A stretch of 59,734 bases of DNA, from positions 1-59,734 of the forward strand of contig JANDJC010000013.1 in the NCBI GenBank assembly GCA_024331045.1. The letters run 5' to 3'. Positions 32,351 to 40,876 of this stretch are shown piece by piece; positions within the stretch are counted from its first letter, which is position 1; each line of letters begins with the position of its first letter. The DNA comes from Nitrospira sp. (lineage in GTDB: Bacteria; Nitrospirota; Nitrospiria; Nitrospirales; Nitrospiraceae). Under the pieces are notes generated by a model. The model saw only the letters and a program-made list of their open reading frames with translations, had not been told where the DNA came from and made no database searches. Made by a program: the position numbers and the translations under genes.

Positions 32351-33037
32351 ATGAAGCGCATGAGGGAAATCCTTCATCCCGCTCTGTACGAGCAAATGGC
32401 TCGAGAAATCGGCAACAGCATCGGCCTGGAACTCAGTCAGAAGACACTGGAACCACTTCGCCACTCCCGTTCTGTCACACAAGAGGATGCATTCCATTTC
32501 GTGAAATGGCTGCGATCGGCTGTGGGATGGGTCGGTGACATCACCGTGAATGAATCAACGTCTACAATCACCGTTTCTATTCCGCGCTGCCCTTTCGGAC
32601 CTCTCCCCACAGAGAACCCCTACCTGTGCCAAGCCGAGGGGAGCACAATCGGTAGCGCGGCGGGAGAATGCTTTGGGTATGCCAAAGTATCGATTCTCCC
32701 TGGTAGCGGCTCTCCTCCTACAAATTGCCGATTCACCATCCATCTTGAGCGAACGCCCGGAAGTCTTCTAGTAGAAGGGCCGGTTTTTCCGCTTGAGCGT
32801 GAGAAATCGCACAAACCTCCCGGCCGAAACGCTGAACGGCTGCTGTCCCCCCTTTCCCTGCGAGAGCGGCAAATCGTCAAGCTCATCGGGGAAGGCCTTT
32901 CGGACAAGGAAATCGCCGACGTCTTGCATCTTAGCGTCCGTACTGTCGAAGGCCACCTGGCAAGGATTCGCAGCAAAACGGGGCTGACTTCTCGTGGCGC
33001 TCTGATTCGGTTCGCCCTTCAAGTGAATGGAAAATAG
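32351..33037 (+). CDS. LuxR-type regulator with a four-cysteine sensory domain
   Basis: Cytoplasmic transcription factor of 228 residues. The ATG at 32351 follows GGAGAAGGGG; an in-frame ATG at 32306 would add 15 residues. The C-terminal 60 residues are a typical LuxR/NarL helix-turn-helix (LSPLSLRERQIVKLIGEGLS, then DKEIADVLHLSVRTVEGHL). The N-terminal domain is not a receiver. It begins with helices (YEQMAREIGNSIGLELSQ) and has four cysteines, C80 (RCPFG), C93 (YLCQAEG), C107 (ECFGY) and C126 (NCRF), in a layout that resembles V4R-like small-molecule or metal-sensing domains. A ligand, cofactor or Fe-S cluster is possible but not shown. It is followed after 13 bp by a receiver-deleted regulator. 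Confidence 0.78.
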   Translation: MKRMREILHPALYEQMAREIGNSIGLELSQKTLEPLRHSRSVTQEDAFHFVKWLRSAVGWVGDITVNESTSTITVSIPRCPFGPLPTENPYLCQAEGSTIGSAAGECFGYAKVSILPGSGSPPTNCRFTIHLERTPGSLLVEGPVFPLEREKSHKPPGRNAERLLSPLSLRERQIVKLIGEGLSDKEIADVLHLSVRTVEGHLARIRSKTGLTSRGALIRFALQVNGK

Positions 33038-33050
33038 CGGGAGGAGGAGA

Positions 33051-33650
33051 ATGCCGAGACACACACGTCACGATGTCCCAAGAAAGGTTTCGACGAGAAA
33101 GACCGGGAGCGCAAATCCGCCCCATGTTCGGCTTCTCTTGGCCGACCCACACGACATCATGCTGGCCGGCGCGCGCCAGGTGCTGGAGCGGGTCCCCGGT
33201 TTCAAAGTGATCGGCCAAGCAACCACCGCTGCTGCCGTGATGTCCACCATCGAAAAACACACCGTTTTGATCCGCGCCATTGAAGCCGTCTGCGACGGCC
33301 ACATCGTTTTCGACAGGCACATCTTCCTTCACTTCGCGCCGCAGCTCTGCAACCAGGCGGCGGGGAAACAAGGCGGCGCTCGCGCGGATCTTTCCGTTCA
33401 AGAGCAACGGGTCATGGCGCTCGTGACGGAGGGGAAAACCAACAAAGAAATCGCCGTGGCTCTTGGTCTCAGCGATAAAACGGTGAAGAACTACTTATAC
33501 CGCGTGTACGACAAACTGCGGGTCACTCGTCGGGCCCAAGCGACGAAGACGTTTATTGAGCGAACCCGTGCAGCCGGCGCCTTTGGAGTGACCGATTTCG
33601 GCTGCCCCTTCCTATCGCCCCGATCACTCTCGACTCTCTCTCAAAATTGA
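33051..33650 (+). CDS. NarL/DevR-type response regulator with internally deleted receiver domain
   Basis: Product of 199 residues from the ATG at 33051, chosen because GGGAGGAGGAGA precedes it. The start of a receiver domain is clear: VRLLLADPHDIMLAGARQVL and VPGFKVIGQATTAAAVMS. It jumps from STIEKH straight to TVLIRAIEAVCDGHIVFD, which is the linker normally after the last receiver helix. About 60 residues, including the phosphoacceptor Asp, switch Thr and conserved Lys, are missing without loss of frame. The LuxR-type DNA-binding domain (LSVQEQRVMALVTEGKTNKE, IAVALGLSDKTVKNYLYRV) is intact. It follows the four-cysteine regulator in the same operon. It could act without phosphorylation or be a decaying gene. 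Confidence 0.8.
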   Translation: MPRHTRHDVPRKVSTRKTGSANPPHVRLLLADPHDIMLAGARQVLERVPGFKVIGQATTAAAVMSTIEKHTVLIRAIEAVCDGHIVFDRHIFLHFAPQLCNQAAGKQGGARADLSVQEQRVMALVTEGKTNKEIAVALGLSDKTVKNYLYRVYDKLRVTRRAQATKTFIERTRAAGAFGVTDFGCPFLSPRSLSTLSQN

Positions 33651-33847
33651 GGGCGACCGTTCGCCAAAGCTTGACTGGCATCGAAGAACCTTTGGATTCG
33701 GCCGCCGCGCTGTCGAATCTCGTCACATCTCCGTGAATCCCGCACGCGCTTCCCATCAGACAAACCGGCAGACAAACCGGTCCCTCTCTCCAATACGAAG
33801 ATGTTGAGAAAACTCTGGGCGAGTTGCTCAGGATTGATCGGCTTCGT

Positions 33848-34252
33848 TCAGCGCCTGTGCGGCTCCGGCACCGGGCTTTTGGGCCACCATCGGATGAAGC
33901 GCTCGACCGTCACGACACCCAGCGAGGCACCGACACTGTCGGCCAGCCAATCCCAGCCACTTGATTCGCGATTAGGCACGAACGCTTGATGGATTTCGTC
34001 GCTGAGACCATACAGAGACGTCGCCAGCACGGCCAGGAGACCGGCCCACGGCTTAACGGCATCATTCGTTCCCCATCGAAAGGCTCGATAGAACAATCCT
34101 CCGAGTATCGCGTATTCCACCGCATGGAGGACCTTGTCACTCAAGAGCCCAATGAACGACGGAAGCTTATCCTGAGGATTGGGGAGTGAGGAAAGATAAA
34201 AAATTAACCCGGCATAGACGCACACCGGCCCCCAATAGCGTAACCACCCCAT
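33848..34252 (-). CDS. VanZ-like family membrane protein
   Basis: Small integral membrane protein of 134 residues. The start at 34252 has GAGAGG upstream and lies just before the first membrane segment (WLRYWGPVCVYAGLIFYLSS). Conserved VanZ features are SDKVLHAVEYAILGGLFYRA, with the acidic and His residues in the second helix, and LYGLSDEIHQAFVPNRESSG, the loop with SDExHQ and the charged tail. There are about four helices in all. VanZ-family proteins are widespread and mostly uncharacterised; a teicoplanin-resistance role should not be assumed. It is divergent from the GH57 gene. Confidence 0.88.
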   Translation of the reverse strand: MGWLRYWGPVCVYAGLIFYLSSLPNPQDKLPSFIGLLSDKVLHAVEYAILGGLFYRAFRWGTNDAVKPWAGLLAVLATSLYGLSDEIHQAFVPNRESSGWDWLADSVGASLGVVTVERFIRWWPKSPVPEPHRR

Positions 34253-34355
34253 TAGGCAACCTCTCCGGCCAGCCTGGCATGTATCATCCGCCCCTATGAT
34301 TGCAAGGCCCCTGCCCCTATGACATACTGTCAATCACACAGCGTCTCGCACACCG

Positions 34356-36560
34356 ATGAAACACGCCCGCATCTGTTTTCTGTGGCACATGCACCAGCCC
34401 TACTATACCGATCCAGTGACCGGGTTGGCGAGCATGCCGTGGGCCCGCCTACACGCCACGAAAGCTTACTATGACATGGTTTATCTCTTAGAGCAATTTC
34501 CCGCCGTGCGCACAACGTTCAACTTTACTCCCTCTTTGCTCTTGCAACTCCAAGAGATCGGCGAGGGCACCGTACGCGATCTGTTCCTGGAACATGCACA
34601 ACGACCGGCTTCGGAACTGACCGAAGAGGAACAAGCCTTCATCGTTCGCCATTTTTTTGCCGCCAATTGGTCCACGATGGTCCGCCCCTATCGACGTTAC
34701 CATGAGCTGCTGGTCAAACGAGGCTTGGATGTGCGGGGACAGGACTTGGTCCACCTTGCCCGCCGTTTTTCCACGCAGGATCTTCTCGACTTGCAGGTCT
34801 GGCACAACTTGGCGTGGTTCGGATACGGCGCGATCCAACGGTATCCTCGCTTGACCGCTCTGCGCAATAAAAACCGCGGCTACACGGAACAAGACAAGCG
34901 AGAAGTGCTAGCGATCCAGCGCACGGTCATTCAAGAGGTCGTACCACGCTACCGCACATTACTGGAGCGGGGGCAAATTGAAATCAGCACGACCCCATTT
35001 TTCCATCCGATCCTCCCCCTTGTCATCGACACTGAGATCACCAAACGTGCCAGGCCCGATCTCCCGCTACCCGCCCGTTTCCATGCTCCCGACGACGCGG
35101 AAACGCAACTTCGGCTGGCGGTGGACTTCCATCGCCGAATCTTCGGCCGACCGCCGGTCGGATTGTGGCCGTCGGAGGGGTCGGTCTGTCCGGAACTGCT
35201 TCCCCTCGCGCATCACGTGGGTTTGCGTTGGCTCGCCACCGACGAGGGCATCCTTGCCCGTTCACTGGAGATGGAAGGCCGCCCCTGGAACCGGCGATCG
35301 GCACTCTATCGCCCTTACCAATCCGGCACGCCGGGTCAAGAACTGATCTTGCTGTTCCGTGACCGGGAACTCTCAGACGCCTTTGGATTTGTGTATTACA
35401 GAACCACGCCCGAGTCGGCGGCCGAAGACGTGGCCCGTCGGCTGGCACAGATCATTCAGGAGGCCGAGCAGGAGTCAATCGTCATCCCTATCATCTTGGA
35501 TGGAGAAAACCCCTGGGAGCACTACCACGACGGCGGCGAACGATTCCTGTCTCTCCTCTACACGATGTTGTCGTCACGGCGGCTGGACCAGGCGCCGGAT
35601 ACCGTCATCGAAGCCTCCACCGTCTCCGAGGCCATCGGTGCCGTTCCTCCCACCCATCACCTCTCCACTCTCCACTCAGGCTCCTGGATCAACGCCGACT
35701 TCAAAATTTGGATCGGTCACGAGGAAGACAATCGAGCCTGGAATTTATTGGGCTATACACGATCACGGTTGGTTACCGTGGCTCCGACACTCCCTCCCAA
35801 CCGAGCCGAAGCCGCCTGGCGCGAACTCTACGCCGCCGAAGGCAGCGATTGGTTCTGGTGGTACGGCGATGACTTCGAAACGGACTTTAAGATGGAATTC
35901 GACCGGTTGTTTAGAACGCACCTGCGGAACGTCTGGCACCACATGGGACTCACGCCGCCGGATGAACTGAGCCATCCGATTGTCCACCTCGCACTGCAGT
36001 CAGAAACCAATGTGGTCACCCAGCCAGTGGCGCTCTTGTCTCCCACCATCGATGGGTTGGTGACCGACTTTTTTGAATGGCGGGGAGCAGGATCGATCAA
36101 CACCAGGCCGCCGCTCGGCGCCATGTGGAAAGCCGAGGGGCCGTTTGCAGCTATTCGATTTGCTTGGAGCTCCGACGGGTTTTTTTTGCGATTTGATTTC
36201 GCCCCTGTACCAGGCGACCGGTGGGAGGGGCTAAAGGTTGAGATTACCTTCCACGGTCATGCTGATACCCTTCGACTCGTCTTTTCCCTTGAAAAGCCGG
36301 GCCCGGACCACTTTGCCCTCCGTCGGCTCAAGCCGCCGGATTCGTGGGTGGACGCAGGTGTCTATCATTCAATTTGCAGAAACAAGATTCTGGAATTGAT
36401 GGTACCGCTCAAGGAGCTACGCCTCCAGCCCGGAGAAGAGCTGCATCTGTCCGTCGTGGTGCTGGAACAGGGGATCGAAATCGCTCGTTACCCCCGTCAC
36501 CGGCCCGCGACGTTGACCGTCCCGGGCCCCGAATTCGATGCGATGTGTTGGCGTGTCTAG
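34356..36560 (+). CDS. Glycoside hydrolase family 57 enzyme (alpha-glucan acting)
   Basis: Cytoplasmic GH57 protein of 734 residues, related to amylopullulanase/alpha-amylase-type members that cut or rearrange glycogen. No signal peptide is present. Conserved regions are region 1 FLWHMHQPYY at residues 7-16, region 3 GLWPSEGSVCPE with the likely nucleophile E274, and region 4 IILDGENPWEHYHDGG with the likely acid/base D382. The C-terminal 150 residues (FAAIRFAWSSDGFFLRFDFA) form a beta-rich domain often seen after the GH57 barrel. It begins a plus-strand run with galT and cca, and glgB lies 8 kb on. A role in storage-glucan breakdown or remodelling is inferred. Exact specificity cannot be read. 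Confidence 0.9.
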   Translation: MKHARICFLWHMHQPYYTDPVTGLASMPWARLHATKAYYDMVYLLEQFPAVRTTFNFTPSLLLQLQEIGEGTVRDLFLEHAQRPASELTEEEQAFIVRHFFAANWSTMVRPYRRYHELLVKRGLDVRGQDLVHLARRFSTQDLLDLQVWHNLAWFGYGAIQRYPRLTALRNKNRGYTEQDKREVLAIQRTVIQEVVPRYRTLLERGQIEISTTPFFHPILPLVIDTEITKRARPDLPLPARFHAPDDAETQLRLAVDFHRRIFGRPPVGLWPSEGSVCPELLPLAHHVGLRWLATDEGILARSLEMEGRPWNRRSALYRPYQSGTPGQELILLFRDRELSDAFGFVYYRTTPESAAEDVARRLAQIIQEAEQESIVIPIILDGENPWEHYHDGGERFLSLLYTMLSSRRLDQAPDTVIEASTVSEAIGAVPPTHHLSTLHSGSWINADFKIWIGHEEDNRAWNLLGYTRSRLVTVAPTLPPNRAEAAWRELYAAEGSDWFWWYGDDFETDFKMEFDRLFRTHLRNVWHHMGLTPPDELSHPIVHLALQSETNVVTQPVALLSPTIDGLVTDFFEWRGAGSINTRPPLGAMWKAEGPFAAIRFAWSSDGFFLRFDFAPVPGDRWEGLKVEITFHGHADTLRLVFSLEKPGPDHFALRRLKPPDSWVDAGVYHSICRNKILELMVPLKELRLQPGEELHLSVVVLEQGIEIARYPRHRPATLTVPGPEFDAMCWRV

Positions 36561-36655
36561 CAGCAAGACCACGACGATGTCGCTTGGGGAAGGGAACGCC
36601 CCAAACGCAGCCCTGTCGATTTCCCTTCTACAAACGACAATAGACGGAGGACACC

Positions 36656-37660
36656 ATGCCTGAGTTGCGACGCGATCCTATCGTTGGCCGATGGGTCATC
36701 ATCTCAACGGAACGAAACGGCCGCCCGCACGACTTTATTCGAACGCCGGCCACTCGACCAACCTCAACGTCCCTGTGTCCATTTTGCCCTGGGCAAGAAC
36801 GATTGACACCGAAAGAAATCATGGCGTATCGGCCGCAGCCAGCCGAACCCAACGCCCCGAATTGGACCGTGCGCGTCGTGCCCAACAAATTTCCGGCCCT
36901 CCAGGTTGAAGGAGAGATGGGACGCGAGGGGATTGGACTCTATGATCGCATGAACGGCATCGGTGCCCATGAGGTTATCATCGAAACCCCCAGCCATACT
37001 GAAGGCCTGGCCGAGCTGCCGGCTAAACAGATCGAAGACGTGCTCTGGGCCTATCGCGACCGCATCATCGATTTAAAAAAGGACGTCCGGCTTCGCTACA
37101 TCATCATTTTCAAAAATCACGGCTTGGCGGCCGGCGCCACGCTGGAGCACAGCCACTCGCAGTTGATTGCCCTGCCAATCGTCCCCACCAGCGTGCAGGA
37201 TGAAATTGAAGGCTGTCGGGCCCATTTCGAGCACAAAGAACGGTGCATCTACTGCGACATCATCCGGCAAGAAACAGGCGACGGCGAACGGGTCGTGGCC
37301 GAAAATCCCGAGTTTGTCTGCGTGACGCCGTTCGCCCCGCGCTTTCCTTTCGAAATGTGGATCTTGCCCAAGCGCCACACCGGTTACTTCGAGGAAGGGC
37401 ATAAAACACAGTTTGAGTGTCTTGCTCCGATGCTCTCGGAATGTCTTCGACGGATGGACAAGATCCTGGCCCGTCCTGCCTACAACTTCATCCTCCACAG
37501 CTCGCCACTCCATGAACGGACCGGCGAGTTTTACCACTGGCACGTGGAAATCATCCCTAAACTGACCCAGGTCGCCGGGTTCGAATGGGGAACGGGGTTC
37601 TATATCAACCCCGTCTCGCCGGAAGAATCGGCCAAGTTTCTCCGCGACGCAGACGTTTAG
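36656..37660 (+). CDS. galT: Galactose-1-phosphate uridylyltransferase-like (GalT) enzyme
   Basis: HIT-superfamily nucleotidylyltransferase of 334 residues. GalT-type signatures are MPELRRDPIVGRWVIISTER at the start, a zinc-binding CPFCPGQE, the EHSHSQ active-site motif with the nucleotidylated His, and HWHVEIIPK near the C-terminus. The start follows CGGAGG. The family joins hexose-1-phosphates to UDP (or ADP). Set between a GH57 enzyme and a glycogen-related set, it may act on glucose-1-phosphate (ADP-glucose phosphorylase-like) rather than galactose; no other Leloir gene is seen nearby. The cca gene begins 9 bp after its stop. Confidence 0.9.
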   Translation: MPELRRDPIVGRWVIISTERNGRPHDFIRTPATRPTSTSLCPFCPGQERLTPKEIMAYRPQPAEPNAPNWTVRVVPNKFPALQVEGEMGREGIGLYDRMNGIGAHEVIIETPSHTEGLAELPAKQIEDVLWAYRDRIIDLKKDVRLRYIIIFKNHGLAAGATLEHSHSQLIALPIVPTSVQDEIEGCRAHFEHKERCIYCDIIRQETGDGERVVAENPEFVCVTPFAPRFPFEMWILPKRHTGYFEEGHKTQFECLAPMLSECLRRMDKILARPAYNFILHSSPLHERTGEFYHWHVEIIPKLTQVAGFEWGTGFYINPVSPEESAKFLRDADV

Positions 37661-37669
37661 CGGCCCTCC

Positions 37670-39055
37670 ATGGTCACGACCCTTTCCCTCGATGACTCTC
37701 CCGGTGCTCGTGCGTTTCGTCTCATCGCTGAGACCGTCCGCCGAGCCGGAGGCACAGCCTGGTTGGTCGGCGGTGCCGTCCGAGACCTATTGCTGAGCCG
37801 GCAACCCCAGGATTGGGATATCGAAGTCACTGGCCTTCCCGTGGACCAACTTGACATATTGCTCCGAGACCATTTTACGGTTCAATTCGTCGGACGAGCC
37901 TTTGGCATCTTCAAGATCAAGGGGCTGGCAATCGATGTGTCCGTGCCATCCCGCCTGTCGAAGAATCACACTGCTCTGACCGACATCCGACATCAAGCCG
38001 ATCCCGCCATGGCTATCGACGAGGCGCTGGCCCGCCGCGATTTCACGATCAATGCGATGGCCTGGAATCCCTGCACATCGGAACTTCGCGACCCGTTCAA
38101 CGGTCGGGAGGACCTGGCCGCCCATGTGTTGCGCCATGTCTCGGATCGATTTGTCGAGGATCCTCTCCGCGTGTTGCGCGGTATGCAACTGGCCGCCCGG
38201 TTCGAATTGATCCCCGCGCCGGAAACGATTCAGTTGTGTGGAACCCTCTCGCAAGACGGACACCCGACCGAACGGATTTGGGAAGAATGGAAAACGCTGC
38301 TGCTCGAAGGGGTCAAACCATCACTCGGCCTGACGTTTTTACGCGACAGTGGCTGGCTTCGGTTTTACCCTGAACTTGCAGCCCTTCAAGGTTGCCCGCA
38401 AGATCCGAGGTGGCACCCTGAAGGCGACGTCTGGATCCATACGCTTCACTGTTTGGATTGGTTTGCAGGCGAGCGAACCGGTCACGCAATGGACGACCTG
38501 GTCGTCGGGCTAGCCATACTCTGTCATGATTTCGGCAAGCCCTTCTCGACAACCAGCAACGGTGGGCGCGTGATCTCGCACGGTCACGAACAGCAAGGAG
38601 CGGCACCAACAAGGCAATTTCTCGAACGGCTCACCAACCAGCACCCACTCATCGAAGACGTGATCCCTCTCGTGTTGTACCACCTTCATCCTCGCCAACT
38701 GTACGACGCGCAGGCTTCCGATGCTGCCGTCAGGAAACTGGCCAGGCAGGTTCGCCGCATCGATCGGCTGGTGCGGGTCGCCAGGGCCGATCACGCCGGT
38801 CGCCCGCCGAAACCCTTTGACGGGTTTCCGGCCGGCGAGTGGCTACTGAAGCGCGCAAAGCAGCTGGAAGTGGAGACTCAGGCTCCTCCCCCGATCGTGA
38901 TGGGCCGACATCTGCTGGAATTGGGAGTCAGGCCGGGCCCCGACATGGGCCGGCTCCTTGACGCCTGTTACGACGCCCAACTGAACGGTGCGTTCTCAAC
39001 TCTCGAAGAGGGATTGGCTTACGTTCGGGCACACCTGCTCCGAGGGACGAGGTGA
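37670..39055 (+). CDS. cca: CCA tRNA nucleotidyltransferase (HD domain)
   Basis: Adds or repairs the 3' CCA of tRNAs. It has 461 residues. The N-terminal polymerase head has WLVGGAVRDLLL, the catalytic DWDIE pair of Asp residues, and RRDFTINAMAW. The middle RNA-binding part has DRFVEDPLRVLRGMQLAARF, and an HD-type domain (LAILCHDFGKPFSTT, then HEQQGA) follows, as in bacterial bifunctional CCA enzymes with phosphatase/phosphodiesterase activity. It follows galT by 9 bp. A tRNA-Arg gene lies 0.5 kb downstream; that gene encodes its own CCA. Complete. Confidence 0.92.
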   Translation: MVTTLSLDDSPGARAFRLIAETVRRAGGTAWLVGGAVRDLLLSRQPQDWDIEVTGLPVDQLDILLRDHFTVQFVGRAFGIFKIKGLAIDVSVPSRLSKNHTALTDIRHQADPAMAIDEALARRDFTINAMAWNPCTSELRDPFNGREDLAAHVLRHVSDRFVEDPLRVLRGMQLAARFELIPAPETIQLCGTLSQDGHPTERIWEEWKTLLLEGVKPSLGLTFLRDSGWLRFYPELAALQGCPQDPRWHPEGDVWIHTLHCLDWFAGERTGHAMDDLVVGLAILCHDFGKPFSTTSNGGRVISHGHEQQGAAPTRQFLERLTNQHPLIEDVIPLVLYHLHPRQLYDAQASDAAVRKLARQVRRIDRLVRVARADHAGRPPKPFDGFPAGEWLLKRAKQLEVETQAPPPIVMGRHLLELGVRPGPDMGRLLDACYDAQLNGAFSTLEEGLAYVRAHLLRGTR

Positions 39056-39174
39056 TCGACACCCCATCTTGCCGCTGGTTCCGCATGCTTTTTCTTCTGC
39101 CATTCAAGTTCTTCCGCCATTTAAGTTAAGAGCCCCCCTTGTTCCGCGCTCCGCCAACAGCCTATGATGCCCCC

Positions 39175-39369
39175 ATGCGTGTCCACTTGAGCCATCCTTC
39201 ACGAACGGTAGAAATCAAGGGCCCCAAAAAGGTCAGGGACCTGCTGCGAGAGTTACAACTCTTGAGCGAAGCCCATTTGGTGATCCGTGGCGATGAGTTG
39301 GTGACCGAGGACGAGCTGCTTTCCGACCAGGATCAGATTGAAATTCGGCCGGTGATCTCCGGCGGCTGA
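39175..39369 (+). CDS. ThiS/MoaD-like sulfur carrier protein
   Basis: Ubiquitin-like sulfur carrier of 64 residues ending in the diagnostic Gly-Gly (PVISGG), where adenylation and thiocarboxylation occur. The ATG at 39175 gives the natural start MRVHLSHPSRTVEIKGPKKV; 12 further codons are open upstream. Other typical parts are VRDLLRELQL and DELLSDQDQIEIRPV. No ThiF/MoeB activator or thiazole or molybdopterin gene is visible nearby. The link with cca and a tRNA hints at, but does not prove, a TtuB-like role in tRNA thiolation. Confidence 0.82.
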   Translation: MRVHLSHPSRTVEIKGPKKVRDLLRELQLLSEAHLVIRGDELVTEDELLSDQDQIEIRPVISGG

Positions 39370-39547
39370 ACGAGACTCACCGACCTTCTCCCCTTGACCC
39401 CCTCTCTCGGACACCTGTATAACCACGGGCGACCGAGCGGAAGTTTTTGACTTGCCGGTTTTCAGTTCTTCGCTTTCGGTTTGAAGCGGAGGGTAAGAAT
39501 GTTTTGGTCAACCGGCACAGGAAGCGCGCCGTTCGTACCTTGACCGT

Positions 39548-39623
39548 GCGCCCGTAGCTCAATGGATAGAGCACCAGACTACGGATCTGGGGGTTACAGG
39601 TTCAAGTCCTGTCGGGCGCACCA
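39548..39623 (+). tRNA. tRNA-Arg (anticodon ACG)
   Basis: A complete cloverleaf: acceptor stem GCGCCCG/CGGGCGC, D arm GCTC..GAGC, anticodon stem CCAGA/TCTGG around the loop CTACGGA (anticodon ACG), T arm with GGTTCAAGTCC, discriminator A and an encoded CCA (39621-39623). The first anticodon base would be edited to inosine by TadA, whose gene lies at 56904. Confidence 0.95.
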
Positions 39624-39693
39624 TGCCCCCCTTCTCTTACTCACCACCGCACAAAGCCGTCTTTCTCTTCTGCGCGAACCTGTCGCCATTCAT

Positions 39694-39727
39694 AAAAAAA
39701 GTGGGGACAGGCCCTTTTTCTGTTTTT
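39694..39727 (+). terminator. Possible terminator after tRNA-Arg
   Basis: An A-rich arm (AAAAAAAGTGGG) followed by GACA and GGCCCTTTTTC then TGTTTTTC can fold into an imperfect A/T-flanked hairpin ending in a T-rich run. It lies 70 bp after the tRNA. Confidence 0.35.
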
Positions 39728-40876
39728 CATCATCTTAATCTTAAGACAGCTCTTGATTTTCTGGGCCCGCCTGCCACTTCCTTTTTCTACTTGCCCTCAC
39801 TCTTCTGGAGGACCCTCTCCATGAGGGAACGCCCCAGGATGTCGTTCGGCAACCCTCCAGTCGCCTTTCGCTGGTTGCCCCGCGCCGTGGTCATCGGGCT
39901 CGCACCTTGCGGCCGTGCCTACTGGCACCGAGGGTCACAGGCGCGTACCTCGAACCTTCATCCCGTCCTTCAACAGAGAGGAACCCCTTCTGCACGCTGG
40001 CATCAGAAGAGTGAGCTTCTCTCTGGTTGCCAACCTTCTTGAGCCTCACATCCCCTCCTTTCATTTTCTCGGCGGAGGCTGGTTCAGAGAGCTTGTTCCA
40101 CTTTTCAGGTCTTGGAGGGGTTTTAGGCTCCCCACTCTCTGGTGGGCCTGCTCACCACCCCTGCGCTCGACCTCTCTTTTTTGTTTGTTCCTCTCACCGA
40201 GACCTCCGCCTACTTCCAGATAACACCTTCCCACATCAATTCAAGGCAGGGAAAGGGACGATAGATGGCTTCCCCCTCGCAGGGCGAGTAACGTGCCTTT
40301 CTTGTTTTTCCGCTCATCATTGTTTCGGAAACAGTCCGCGGATGTTCCAGAGGCGCCCTTGATCTCCCCGAATCATCCAAGGCATGCCAAGACCGGCCTC
40401 TCCTGGGATCCTTCCCTCCCAGCCGTTCTTTCTCTCCTTCGTCTTTATCTCCATAGCTTGAGCTCGCCGTGATGCACTCGTAACCCCAACATTACCGGCT
40501 TTTAACGTCATGGTGCCATGGTGGTCTTTACATGGAGGTATGGCCTATGATGCGACTTGGACATCCACAACAACTCTTCACTCCACTTCCCATTGCTCCG
40601 TCCATTGCTCCGTCTCAGCCCTCGCGCGCGACTCCACCCTCTCCCCATTGGAGGCTGTTTTGGGGTTCCCGCCCCCGCTGGAAGAACAGGCGGGCCGGCC
40701 TGATCGGCAGCGGAACAAGGAAGGGGCAAGCGTTGATCAAGAGGCTGGCTCGGCAAGAACGAAGCAAGTCCATCACAATGGATCGACGGACCAAAATGTC
40801 TTGATGGTTGCGGCAGGCAAAGGCCTCACCGTTCAAATTGATGCTCGTACCGGAATGTGGTACGGTCCGCCCCGGC
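39728..40876. other. Long region without a supported gene
   Basis: About 1.15 kb with no convincing ORF on either strand. The longer open frames (for example 40510-40884 and 40317-40511) lack ribosome sites and are low-complexity or His/Ser/Pro-rich, unlike real products in this window. It is pyrimidine-rich on the plus strand. It contains a 12-bp tandem repeat at 40590-40613. It may hold the P450 promoter, an unrecognised RNA or decayed sequence. Confidence 0.5.
40590..40613. repeat. 12-bp tandem repeat (two copies)
   Basis: CATTGCTCCGTC occurs twice in direct succession in a non-coding stretch upstream of the P450 gene. Confidence 0.6.
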
